Shown here: piece by piece, positions 34,768 to 43,475 of the stretch
Layout: each line of letters starts with the position of its first letter
Position numbering within the stretch: position 1 is the first letter of the stretch
DNA from: Saprospiraceae bacterium
GTDB taxonomy: Bacteria; Bacteroidota; Bacteroidia; Chitinophagales; Saprospiraceae
DNA length: 64,000 nucleotides
Direction of reading: 5' to 3'
NCBI GenBank assembly: GCA_016712145.1
Contig: JADJRO010000001.1
Span: 1,240,001-1,304,000 of the forward strand
Made by a program: the position numbers and the translations under genes
The notes under the pieces: generated by a model
What the model saw: only the letters and a program-made list of their open reading frames with translations
Told to the model about the DNA's origin: nothing
Database searches by the model: none

Positions 34768-35259
34768 TCAGTCCAACTGCAACTGCTCCACAGGCAATTC
34801 AATTAAAAATCCCATTGCGATGGTTTCCAGATGCATCTGAACGAATTTTTTTCCTATGAAATCAACCAACAAACCCGTTTTTCCAGCTAAGAGTCCGTCT
34901 TTAATGCGGATCATTTGGCCTTTTAATTTTTGGATGGTTTTTAAAGATTCAGGTACCAGCATCGACTGACTGTTTCGCATTAAATCCAACTCTTCTTCTT
35001 TTAATACTGCATCCCGGTTTTCATGACGCACGTATTTCAACATGCCCGGGACCTTAAACACTTTACTGCGGTCATTCTCGTCTATGCGTACAAATAAATA
35101 AGATGGAAATGCGGGTACCAACAATTTTTTAATCCGATCTGACCATTTTCTGCAAACCTGCACTTTCGGCAAAAAATGCTCTATGCCAAGTAGCTTTAAT
35201 TGTTGTTCTACTTTAAGCTCGTAATTGCTTTTGACATAAAGGACCTTCCAGGTTGTCAT
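34768..35259 (-). CDS. UpxY/NusG-family transcription antiterminator
   Basis: The 163-residue protein has an N-terminal NGN domain (WKVLYVKSNYELKVEQQLKL, then VPAFPSYLFVRI, KVPGMLKYVRHE) and a C-terminal KOW-like region (GQMIRIKDGLLAGKTGLLVD). Proteins of this kind let RNA polymerase read through long surface-polysaccharide operons in Bacteroidota, and they are normally the first gene of such an operon. Here no glycosyltransferase or polymer gene follows; a lipoprotein and cassettes do. It therefore looks orphaned or cut off from its operon. Confidence 0.88.
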   Translation of the reverse strand: MTTWKVLYVKSNYELKVEQQLKLLGIEHFLPKVQVCRKWSDRIKKLLVPAFPSYLFVRIDENDRSKVFKVPGMLKYVRHENRDAVLKEEELDLMRNSQSMLVPESLKTIQKLKGQMIRIKDGLLAGKTGLLVDFIGKKFVQMHLETIAMGFLIELPVEQLQLD

Positions 35260-35370
35260 GCTGATCGGGTTGGTTGTATTGCGAAGATAAATGGTAATGG
35301 TTAATTTTTAATGGTGAATGGTTAATTTTAGGAAGAAATATTTTGTTTTAAGGGAAAATGCCGGAAGATT

Positions 35371-35490
35371 GGGGAGGAGATCGGGAAGAGGTCGGGAAGA
35401 GGTCTGGAAGAGGTCTGAGGGTCTGGAGGTCTGGAAGAGGGCGGGAAGAGGTCTGGAAGAGGTCTGGAGGTCTGAACGTCGGGAGGGCGG
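35371..35490. repeat. Purine-rich tandem repeats (GAAGAGGTCTG type)
   Basis: Units such as GAAGAGGTCTG and GGAGGTCTG are repeated about ten times with variable length upstream of the UpxY-like gene. One strand is nearly all purine, so triplex or hairpin formation is possible. The whole 35.3-36.6 kb stretch has no gene. Confidence 0.75.
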
Positions 35491-35520
35491 GAGGAAATGT
35501 TCCAATGCTGCAATGCTAAC

Positions 35521-35785
35521 TGAAGGCTAGAGGCTAGAGGCTAAAGGCTAGAGGAAAATGCTAAAATTTTCAATGCTGCAATTTGGTTGAGCTCAAATTC
35601 TTCAATCAGACATCTACAGACTAAAGACTAGAGGCTAGAGGCTAGAGGAAAAATGCTGAAATTTAGCAATGCTGCAATTCTGCAATTTGGTTAGGCTCAA
35701 AAGCATCAATCATGCTCCTCAGACTACAGACTATAGACTATAGACTAAAGACTAAAGACTACAGACTAAAGGCTAGAGGCAAACT
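35521..35785 (+). repeat. Two copies of a composite repeat: GGCTAGA heptamers, core, CAGACTA heptamers
   Basis: Each unit has GGCTAGA/GGCTAAA repeats, a GCAATGCTGCAATTTGG-type core continuing into CAAAAGCATCAATCATGCTC or a diverged form, and then CAGACTA/AAGACTA repeats. Cores lie at 35571-35609 and 35681-35718. A third core is at 36522-36560. Confidence 0.75.
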
Positions 35786-36371
35786 GCTGAAATGTTTCAA
35801 GGCTGCAATGCTACTATGTTTTCAATGGATGTCTCGAATAGGTAAATATGGATCTAAATAAAACATCGAAATTGGGAATTTAGTTAAAAATCTTTATGTT
35901 ATATATATAATTACTAATCAATGCTTTATATTGTAATAAACCCAATGTTTATTAAACCAGACTTAAATCCAAAAAACATACAAGAGTTTGTTTTATTATG
36001 GTTTAAAGGTTTTAACCAAAGCTCAATACCTTCTACCTATTTTTTAAATTAATCCAATAAATGACAATTTTCAAATCAAGCATTTCGGAAATCAATTGGT
36101 CCCTATTTCAGGATTATAAGATTCCAGTATTTCCTCATTGTAGAATTGCAGCATTGGAAAATTGCAGCATTGCAAAATTGCAGCATTACTTCTCCCCCTC
36201 TTGTTCCCATCTTCTTCCCATACTGACCCGGGGTTGTTCCCATCATAATGGGTAAAATACCGGCTCGCATGGGTTCTGAATTATGAGAAAATTTGATCTC
36301 CCTTACTTCAGGCTTTCTTGAACATGGGAGCATCTACGGGGTATCTATTCTTTATCTATTAGCTATCTATG

Positions 36372-36600
36372 GGTGAAAGACTAGGCTAATGGCTAAAGGC
36401 TAAAGGCTAGAGGCTAGAGGCTATAGGAAAATGCCCGCCCGACGGTTCTGAATTTGTCAATAAGATTTGTAATGAATCATCAGTCGGATCGGGCGGGCTG
36501 ATATTTTTCGATGCTGCAATGCTGCAATTTGGTTAGGCTTAAAAGCATCAATCATGCTCCAAGATCCACAGACTACAGACTACAGACCTTAGACAAAAAT
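36372..36600 (+). repeat. Third composite repeat copy, interrupted by a palindromic element
   Basis: GGCTAAAGGCTAGAGG heptamers (about 36381-36424) are separated from the core (36522-36560) and CAGACTA heptamers (about 36569-36595) by a palindromic element at 36433-36498. The interruption suggests the palindrome inserted into an existing composite repeat. Confidence 0.7.
36433..36498. mobile_element. MITE-like palindromic repeat, copy 1
   Basis: Arms GCCCGCCCGA (36433-36442) and TCGGGCGGGC (36489-36498) enclose 46 bp. In inverse orientation the interior GACTGATGAT...AAATTCAG matches the element at 60561-60619, showing a dispersed family. Confidence 0.6.
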
Positions 36601-36650
36601 TGATCCCTCCAATTAGGCAGCGATTCCGTATCTTAGGCAATCATATGATT

Positions 36651-38903
36651 ATGAAGAACCAACTGTATTTTACGGTATGGATGCTGTTTTTATCCATAGC
36701 TGGTCTTAATAAACTAGCTGCACAATGCAGTCCTGCTATGGGCACCACCTGTGCCAATGCGCCGTTTTTTTGCTCACTGGAAGAAATTGACGGTTATACC
36801 TGTTCGAATACCAGCACAACTCCAAGTAGCTGCTCGCCGATTTGTTCGCAAGGGGGTCAAGCTGAAAATACCAATTGGATTGGATTTTTTACCAATGGCG
36901 GAAATGTCAGTGTGACGCTATCAGTAGGCAGTTGTTCGAATAGCCAGGGATTGGAATTTGGAATCATTGAAGATTGTCAATGCTCTAAGCCGATTGCTTG
37001 CCAGTCCAGCCCTTGCGTTCCACCGGGAGGTAGCGCTACCATCAATGCGAATTTATCTAAATGCGTTCAATACTATTTATGGGTTGATGGATGTAATGGA
37101 GATGTTTGCGATTTCACAATAAATACTACAGGGGGTGCTTCACCTAAAGTAGATCCTATTGGTTACATCAATAATGAGGCAAGTCAAATAATTAAAAATG
37201 TTTGCCCAGGATGTTATAAAAGTTATTCTATACAAGGCATGGGTGATTTATGCAATGTCTATTATGTTTGGGAATTGGATGGACAATTATTAGCAGAAGG
37301 TCTCTATGAAGACAACATTGAATTTTTAATTCCAACTGGTGGCACCTACGAATTGTGTGTAACCGCTTATATACGCAATCCAAAAAACCCAAACAGTATC
37401 TGTGATCAAGAAGGCCCTCAATGCGCTAGCATTGAAGTGACAGGTCTTCCGGATCGTTTCGGCAACCCTAGAAGACTTTGTCATGAAGCGGTCGGCTCAT
37501 CAGGATATAAATGGCATTCTCAATATATCAAGAGTTCAGGCATTTATCGCGAGCACTTACGGGATAAAAAGAATTGTTGTTACTATGATTCTGTAGTTGA
37601 ATTTACAGTGTTGGAAGAACCGGTTCCGGCTATTGTGCAATACATTGGTTGTAATAACGAACCCTATATTGATATTCTGGGGAGAAGACAGGGCTTGTGT
37701 TTGCAAAATGCATTTATTAAACTCCCAAATACTACGAATCCAGATCTGTGCGACAGTTCGATAATACTAACAACCATCAATGTGGATTTTGCTCCGTCCT
37801 GGTCAATTATTTGTTTTGGAGGTGATGTAGAATTGCTTCCCAATATAAAAATTACAAAACCTTGTAATGTCGGTGAATCCTATGAATTTAATTACCACTG
37901 GTTTAAGAAATATGATCCTGCTAGAAGACGTGTAAGTTTCGATGAGCGACTTTTAGTACCTGCTATCAAAGAAGATTACTGTTTACAAGTAGAAGTAATT
38001 ACTTATTATAATAATGATTTCTTTTATTGTTCTAAAACATTTTGCGAATCCTTTAACGAAGGAAATTTAGCACCTGAATGTGCTTTCAAACTGAATGGAA
38101 ATAAAGTGTATTGCTTTGACAATCTTTCTAAATATTGGGTGGATTCCTTTTTACCTGGAAATGTAAAAGCCTATCATTGGACAGTTAATGGCGGAAACAT
38201 TATTTCAAATCCTGATAGCAGTGTAGTGGATGTAGTTTGGAATTTAAATGCAAAGGATACAGGCCGCATTTGTCTGACCTATGATACAGATTGTGGAAGC
38301 AGTTGTCAAAAATGCAAACCGGTCATTTTGGAAACCACCATCGCCGGACAAGATTTTGAAAAGCGTGGACTGGCTGCTTATCTCGATGCCAAAAATCATC
38401 CCAATGGCATCTGGCGATTGATCAGTGGACCGCATCCTGTGCGGATTGATGATCCGACCAATCCTAAAACAAGAATCTCGGCATATAATTATGGATATTA
38501 TTGTTTTGAATGGACCGTTACCGATATAAACTGTATAATAAAAGATACACTTTGTGTTGATTTACATTTTTATAAAACTACCAGTCCGGAATATCCTGAT
38601 CGCTTGTTTGACGAACGAGCAGCAATAACTCCGAATGCAAGCGATTTATCTTCAATAATTTTTACTCCAAATTTAATCCAACAACATAGACAGAGTTTTG
38701 TGCTAATTAATAATTTGGATGAGGCATCAATTACATACAAATGGTTTAATCTATATGGTCAACTTGTTTTGCAGGATGTTCAAACTATTGAATCTGGTAT
38801 TCAACGACAAAACATTCAATCTCCAACTCAGAGCGGCATGTATTTTCTGCTTGTTGAATTGGGTGAAATGCATTTGGTGCAAAAAATTTGTGTTATGGAG
38901 TAA
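36651..38903 (+). CDS. Large secreted cysteine-rich protein with type IX sorting tail
   Basis: The start is ATG 36651, giving a signal peptide (MKNQLYFTVWMLFLSIAGLN). The protein has about 750 residues. The N-terminal part is Cys-rich (CSPAMGTTCANAPFFCSLEE) and resembles a secreted beta-sandwich domain common in Saprospiraceae-type proteins. Several PKD-like or Ig-like beta domains follow (AYHWTVNGGNIISNPDSSVV, CFEWTVTDINCIIKD). The C-terminus is a degenerate Por tail (TYKWFNLYGQLVLQDVQT, SGMYFLLVELGEM). It is probably displayed or released by T9SS; adhesion is a guess. Confidence 0.8.
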   Translation: MKNQLYFTVWMLFLSIAGLNKLAAQCSPAMGTTCANAPFFCSLEEIDGYTCSNTSTTPSSCSPICSQGGQAENTNWIGFFTNGGNVSVTLSVGSCSNSQGLEFGIIEDCQCSKPIACQSSPCVPPGGSATINANLSKCVQYYLWVDGCNGDVCDFTINTTGGASPKVDPIGYINNEASQIIKNVCPGCYKSYSIQGMGDLCNVYYVWELDGQLLAEGLYEDNIEFLIPTGGTYELCVTAYIRNPKNPNSICDQEGPQCASIEVTGLPDRFGNPRRLCHEAVGSSGYKWHSQYIKSSGIYREHLRDKKNCCYYDSVVEFTVLEEPVPAIVQYIGCNNEPYIDILGRRQGLCLQNAFIKLPNTTNPDLCDSSIILTTINVDFAPSWSIICFGGDVELLPNIKITKPCNVGESYEFNYHWFKKYDPARRRVSFDERLLVPAIKEDYCLQVEVITYYNNDFFYCSKTFCESFNEGNLAPECAFKLNGNKVYCFDNLSKYWVDSFLPGNVKAYHWTVNGGNIISNPDSSVVDVVWNLNAKDTGRICLTYDTDCGSSCQKCKPVILETTIAGQDFEKRGLAAYLDAKNHPNGIWRLISGPHPVRIDDPTNPKTRISAYNYGYYCFEWTVTDINCIIKDTLCVDLHFYKTTSPEYPDRLFDERAAITPNASDLSSIIFTPNLIQQHRQSFVLINNLDEASITYKWFNLYGQLVLQDVQTIESGIQRQNIQSPTQSGMYFLLVELGEMHLVQKICVME

Positions 38904-38904
38904 A

Positions 38905-38936
38905 CAGACTGCAGTCTATAGTCTTTAGTCTGTAGG
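38905..38936. repeat. Heptamer units arranged as inverted repeat
   Basis: Just after the stop of the secreted-protein gene, CAGACTGCAG is followed by CTATAGTCTTTAGTCTG. These are CAGACTA-class heptamers in both orientations, and they could form a terminator-like hairpin. Confidence 0.55.
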
Positions 38937-39038
38937 AACAAGTTCATTTAGCTATTAATCTGAAAAGCTAATACCATTTCAGCACTGTACCATTGCAGCA
39001 TTTTCCTCAAGACTTCCTTGCTACAGACTCCTAACTCC

Positions 39039-40199
39039 TTATAAACACCTGAGAGCCTGTTCTAAATCTGCAATAATATAATCTGCATCCTCCAAACCAA
39101 TATACAAACGGATCAATCGATGCATTGGGTCTAGCGGATTAAAATCTTTTAATTCCATACCGGCAATACGTGGAATGATCAAACTTTCATAACCACCCCA
39201 GCTAACCGCCATCATAATGTGCTTCAATGATTCACTAAAACGTTCAATGCTTTTTGGATCTGTTGTTTTAACTACAAATGATACCAAGCCACAAGCTCCC
39301 TGCATTTGTTTACGCGCCAATTCTACTTGTGGAAAATCAGCATCGAATGGAAAAACTACGGATTCAATTTTAGGATGTTGCTTTAAATATTCAATCACAG
39401 TTTGTGTAGTCTTTGCAATGCGGTCCATCCGGGCAGGCAAGGTTCGCAATCCCCGCATCAATAACCAGGCATTAAAAGGTTGAATGCCATTTCCGGCAGT
39501 TAAATACTCAAGATTAAAAATTTTCTGCAACAATTCCTTTCGCCCAGTTAAAACACCACATACCACATCGCTGTGACCTGCCAGGTATTTGGTTGCTGAT
39601 TGCAATACCAAATCTGCACCTAATAAAATAGGCTTTTGGTAATAAGGACTGCAATAACTATTGTCAATGACAACCAGACAGTTTTTAGTCTTTGCAAACC
39701 TTGAAATGGCTTCAATATCCTGCAAACCAAAATCCCAGGAATTCGGTGACTCTAAATAAATCAGTTTCGTATTATCCTGAAAAACATTTTCATAATCACT
39801 CAACAATTTTCCTTCAACATAACTAGTCTGTACACCAAAGCGCGGTAAAAACTCATTAAACAATCTTTGTGCCCAGGTATATGGATTTCTCACAGAAATA
39901 ATGTGATCCCCTGAAGAAACAAAAGGTACTACCGATGAAAAAATTGCTGAGGCTCCACTATTAAAAACAAGTGCGTCTTCTGCTTCATCCAGCGCAGCAA
40001 GTTTCTTTCTCAATATATCAACAGTCGGATTTAATCCACGAGAATAAATATATCCTCCATATTCATCTTTAAACCGTTGACGCATGTCGTCCACCGTATT
40101 AAATTTAAAATTACTGGTTTGAATGATAGGTGGGGCAATCGCATTAAAATACTGATCGCGTTCTTCTCCAAGTTCGTTGAGTATGTATGATAAATCCAT
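39039..40199 (-). CDS. Cys/Met-metabolism PLP-dependent enzyme (cystathionine gamma-synthase/lyase family)
   Basis: From ATG 40199 the protein has 386 residues. Family marks are YSRGLNPTVDILRKKLAALD near the N-terminus, NSGASAIFS, LESPNSWDFGLQDIEAI, VIDNSYCSPYYQKPILLGAD, and SATKYLAGHSDVVCG with the PLP-binding Lys. Enzymes of this fold type I family form or break C-S bonds in methionine and cysteine metabolism; synthase and lyase cannot be separated by eye. The longer frame to 40250 would use 17 residues encoded by heptamer repeats, so the internal ATG is preferred. Confidence 0.9.
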   Translation of the reverse strand: MDLSYILNELGEERDQYFNAIAPPIIQTSNFKFNTVDDMRQRFKDEYGGYIYSRGLNPTVDILRKKLAALDEAEDALVFNSGASAIFSSVVPFVSSGDHIISVRNPYTWAQRLFNEFLPRFGVQTSYVEGKLLSDYENVFQDNTKLIYLESPNSWDFGLQDIEAISRFAKTKNCLVVIDNSYCSPYYQKPILLGADLVLQSATKYLAGHSDVVCGVLTGRKELLQKIFNLEYLTAGNGIQPFNAWLLMRGLRTLPARMDRIAKTTQTVIEYLKQHPKIESVVFPFDADFPQVELARKQMQGACGLVSFVVKTTDPKSIERFSESLKHIMMAVSWGGYESLIIPRIAGMELKDFNPLDPMHRLIRLYIGLEDADYIIADLEQALRCL

Positions 40200-40200
40200 T

Positions 40201-40676
40201 GAAGTTAGTTGATAGTTGTTAGGTGATAGTTGATAGTTGTTAGTGGTCAATGGTTGTCTCTTCGTTCTTCGTCCTTGGTCTATGGTCTATGGTCCTTTGG
40301 TCTATAGTCTCTTCATCCTTGGTCTATGGTCTATGGTCCTTTGGTCTATGGTCTCTTCATCCTTGGTCTATGGTCTATGGTCCTTTGGTCTATGGTCCTT
40401 TGGTCTATGGTCTCTTCATCCTTGGTCTATGGTCTATGGTCCTTTGGTCTCTTCATTCTTAGTCCTTGGTCTATGGTCTATGGTCCTTTGGTCTCTTCAT
40501 TCTTAGTCCTTGGTCTATGGTCTCTTCATTCTTAGTCCTTGGTCTATGGTCTCTTCATTCTTAGTCCTTGGTCTATGGTCTATGGTCCTTTGGTCTCTTC
40601 ATTCTTAGTCCTTGGTCTATGGTCTCTTCATTCTTAGTCCTTGGTCTATGGTCTCTTCATTCTTAGTCCTTGGTCT
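40201..40676 (+). repeat. Long heptamer repeat tract (TAGTTGA, then TGGTCTA/TGGTCCT classes)
   Basis: About 475 bp between two minus-strand genes are almost pure repeat. A short TAGTTGA-class part (40205-40240) is followed by dozens of GGTCTAT and GGTCCTT heptamers arranged in higher-order blocks ending with CTTCATCCTTGG or CTTCATTCTTAGTCCTTGG. Long open frames read through this tract in several phases but are artefacts of the repeat. Confidence 0.9.
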
Positions 40677-41993
40677 TTATCCCCTTGTCTCCTCCCTCCC
40701 CATTTTCTTAATAATAAAATATACCATAACAAGTGCTATAAATACAATTAGCGAGGTCACTCCATAGGACGGATTGGCATATATACAGGCAAGTCCGACA
40801 AAGATATAGGTGATAATAAACAAGAGCGGCATCCAGGGATAATATTTGATCTTATATATTTCAGCGGAAGAAGTGGTATTGGATTTTCTTCGAAAATAAA
40901 ATAAAGTTGCCGCGGAAGTGGCCATTCCCAATGAATCCAAAATCATAACAAAACCGAGTATGCGATCAAATGTTTCAGCATAAAATATTACAATCATACT
41001 GATTAAACTGAATGCGGTCAATCCAACCGTGAGGACTTCCCGTTTGCCATATTTTTTACTAAAAGCTGCCGGCAACATGCCGTCTTTACTCATGGCGGAC
41101 ATAACCCTGGGATTGCTCAGCAACATCACATCTACATAAGCCAATACGGCAAGAAATAATAAAATCGCAAATAAGGACTTTCCAAATGGACCAAACAGCT
41201 TTCCTGCTACCAAGGCTGCAATCCCTTTTGCTGATTTTAATTCTTCAAAGCCAATTACTTTATAATAACTCAGATTGACTAAAAGATACAATGCAATTAC
41301 TATCAGAATACCTGTAAAAATGCTTTTCGAAATCGTTTTATTAGGTGATTGAATTTCTTCACCAAAATTTATGGTTTGCTGATACCCTCCATATGTAAAT
41401 GAAACAGCAACCAAACAAGCAGCAAAAGAAGCCACTATGCTTTTCCACGAAAGTGCATCCGTCTGCACCAAACTTTCATTTTGGATGACATGGGTTGAAG
41501 GAAAAAATAAGGAAGAAATAATTAACAAGATCATCCCAATTTTAATAAACATTAAAACATTGAGTGCTTTCGAACTGATTCGCAAGCCCATCAAATTAAT
41601 TCCATAAAATAACGCAATCGCCCCGATTCCAATCAATGCTTTTATTGCATCTGTTGGCGGCTGTGCAAAAACCACTTCTGACAAATAATCACTTCCTATA
41701 AGTGCAACCCCACCCAGGGAAGCCGCATTCGACACCAGTACAATTCCATTAATTGCAAAAGCAACCGAAGGATGATAAGCTTCAGAAAATATTTTATAAT
41801 AGGCTCCGGTTACAGGATACCTTGAACCGATTTCGGCATAGGTAAGCGCTCCACATATTGCAATCAAACCACCAAATATCCAGGCGCCAAAAAATATCGT
41901 CGGACTAATAGCCGCATTTGCTGCTGTGGATGCTGCTCTGAAAATGCCCAAAGGATTTATTTTCAATAGCCTGAATCCAACGAAGCCTCGCAT
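40677..41993 (-). CDS. APC-family amino acid permease, apparently 5'-truncated
   Basis: The 438-residue membrane protein has about eleven or twelve helices and the APC-type stretch GGLIAICGALTYAEIGSRYP, then GAYYKIFSEAYHPSVAFAING, GGYQQTINFGEE and ALYLLVNLSYYKVIG. The normal first helix with its GSGIFR motif is only partly there (NPLGIFR at about residue 17). The first 12 residues are read from the other frame of the overlapping ACC-deaminase-like gene. The 89-base overlap and double truncation suggest a deletion fused the two genes. Transport function may be lost. The 3' end runs into heptamer repeats. Confidence 0.78.
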   Translation of the reverse strand: MRGFVGFRLLKINPLGIFRAASTAANAAISPTIFFGAWIFGGLIAICGALTYAEIGSRYPVTGAYYKIFSEAYHPSVAFAINGIVLVSNAASLGGVALIGSDYLSEVVFAQPPTDAIKALIGIGAIALFYGINLMGLRISSKALNVLMFIKIGMILLIISSLFFPSTHVIQNESLVQTDALSWKSIVASFAACLVAVSFTYGGYQQTINFGEEIQSPNKTISKSIFTGILIVIALYLLVNLSYYKVIGFEELKSAKGIAALVAGKLFGPFGKSLFAILLFLAVLAYVDVMLLSNPRVMSAMSKDGMLPAAFSKKYGKREVLTVGLTAFSLISMIVIFYAETFDRILGFVMILDSLGMATSAATLFYFRRKSNTTSSAEIYKIKYYPWMPLLFIITYIFVGLACIYANPSYGVTSLIVFIALVMVYFIIKKMGREETRG

Positions 41994-42636
41994 TGTTTAA
42001 TTTGGGATAACTTGCATTAACTACATTTTTCAAACTTACAACTTGTATCTTTTTAGTGAACTCTAATAATCCAAACAGACTAGTCCCGGAACCACATGGA
42101 CAAAGAAGTAAATTTTCTTCCTGATCAAAATCATCAGGCATTTCATGTACCAGTTTTGCCATACCGATGCTGCCTGTATCTCCACCGCCTCCTTCAGGAA
42201 TCCAATAGGCATCTGTCCATTTATCAGAAATAGTTCCAATGCCTTGATTTCTGATTTGTTGCGCTTCGCTCCGTGTTAAAGAATGCAAATTCGCAGAATT
42301 ATTCATTGCATCTTTTAAGGTAGGTGTTAAGATGGCATCATGCCAACCATAAACCAACAAATCACAGGAACATTTCAAAAAGTTGCTAACATAAGCCAGG
42401 GCATGCAAATGATTGGAGTGCACACCCCCCATGCTTACCATGCGATTTGCACCTGAACGTATAAATTCCTGGATATGCCCGTCCAATTTGCGCCATTTAT
42501 TTCCACTTATTACTGGATGAATTAAATCATCTCGCTTAATAAAAATACTTCGTTGTATTTCATCAAGATGAATTTCATCAAGCCTTGAAGGCAACATCAG
42601 TGTACTCAATAAATCCTGAATTAACTGCAATTCCAT
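41905..42636 (-). CDS. ACC deaminase/D-cysteine desulfhydrase-like PLP enzyme, 3'-truncated
   Basis: The N-terminal 230 residues match this fold type II PLP family: IFIKRDDLIHPVISGNKWRK with the PLP Lys, SMGGVHSNHLHALAYVS, YWIPEGGG, and the phosphate-binding loop CPCGSGTSLFGL. Family members are about 300 residues, but this one ends at 243 after NKSFGHFQ, which is read out of frame from permease DNA. The C-terminal portion with the substrate-binding loop is therefore missing, and activity is doubtful. Confidence 0.8.
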   Translation of the reverse strand: MELQLIQDLLSTLMLPSRLDEIHLDEIQRSIFIKRDDLIHPVISGNKWRKLDGHIQEFIRSGANRMVSMGGVHSNHLHALAYVSNFLKCSCDLLVYGWHDAILTPTLKDAMNNSANLHSLTRSEAQQIRNQGIGTISDKWTDAYWIPEGGGGDTGSIGMAKLVHEMPDDFDQEENLLLCPCGSGTSLFGLLEFTKKIQVVSLKNVVNASYPKLNNARLRWIQAIENKSFGHFQSSIHSSKCGY

Positions 42637-42652
42637 GATTACAAATAAAAAC

Positions 42653-43396
42653 TCAACGGTTTAACTTAAACTCAATTGGCATCTTAAAATTAAAACTGAC
42701 ATTCCTATTTGCATTCTTTGCTGGAATCCATTGATCAATCAATCGAAGAACGCGCAATGCCTCTTCATCACATGCAGGATATAAGGATTTAATTATTCGG
42801 GGATTGCGTACTTTTCCTTCTTTGTCAACTACAAATCCAACGATCACGACCCCTTCAATTTTATTGCGAAGTGCTGTATTTGGATAAACCAATTTGGATG
42901 AAATAAAACGCGACAAAGTGGAACTGCCACCTGGGTATTGCGGCATGACATCAACAAAATCAAAGGCTTGCTCGCCTTCTGTTTCAGAAGATTTTGATTG
43001 CATCTCGTCAAGTGTTTTGGTTACAATGGTATCCAATGCTTCTTGTTTTTGTGTTTGCGGTTTTTGTTTTGGTTCTTCCTTTACTACTTTTTTCTGTTCA
43101 TTTTCTTTTGGACTTGATTTTTTTTCAGCATGAGTAGGGGCTGTTTGTTTAATACTAAATTTAGGCAATTCCAATTCAGGAATTGGTTCGAGTTGGACTT
43201 CCCGCATCATTTGGTACTCATCTGTATCACTCCAATTGATATTATACAGAAGGACCCCTGTTAAAAAAACACTTACTGAAATCAACATGCCCAAAGTCAT
43301 ATTGTGATTGTATTGTCTTCTTAACTGGTAAGCACCGTACTTCGTATTTCTGTTTTCGAAAACGCTTTGTTGAATCGGTGTCTTTTCTGGTGTCAT
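42653..43396 (-). CDS. tonB: TonB-family energy transducer
   Basis: The 247-residue protein has a cytoplasmic N-terminus, one transmembrane helix (MLISVSVFLTGVLLYNI, about residues 34-50), a charged Pro/Lys-rich periplasmic linker (PKENEQKKVVKEEPKQKPQ), and a C-terminal TonB domain (FVDVMPQYPGGSSTLSRFI, GVVIVGFVVDKEGKVRNPRI). TonB links the ExbB/ExbD proton motor to outer-membrane receptors; no exbB/exbD is in the window. It lies 16 bases upstream of the deaminase-like gene on the same strand. Confidence 0.9.
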   Translation of the reverse strand: MTPEKTPIQQSVFENRNTKYGAYQLRRQYNHNMTLGMLISVSVFLTGVLLYNINWSDTDEYQMMREVQLEPIPELELPKFSIKQTAPTHAEKKSSPKENEQKKVVKEEPKQKPQTQKQEALDTIVTKTLDEMQSKSSETEGEQAFDFVDVMPQYPGGSSTLSRFISSKLVYPNTALRNKIEGVVIVGFVVDKEGKVRNPRIIKSLYPACDEEALRVLRLIDQWIPAKNANRNVSFNFKMPIEFKLNR

Positions 43397-43475
43397 GAAT
43401 TATATTTCGGGAACAATCGAACTGCCCTTGTTTTAATAGACTGTTAAACAGTAAACTTGTTGCAATCGATTCGTA

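Noticed and set aside
35318..35530. Frames rich in Arg, Gly and Glu on one strand and Pro, Ser and Leu on the other
   Set aside because: They come from the purine-rich tandem repeat and are not coding.
40237..40535. Overlapping open frames translating to repeated Val-Tyr-Gly-Pro-Leu and Leu-Trp-Ser-Met blocks
   Set aside because: They are read in three phases through the same 7-bp repeat tract and have no signal, start context or homology; they are by-products of the repeat.
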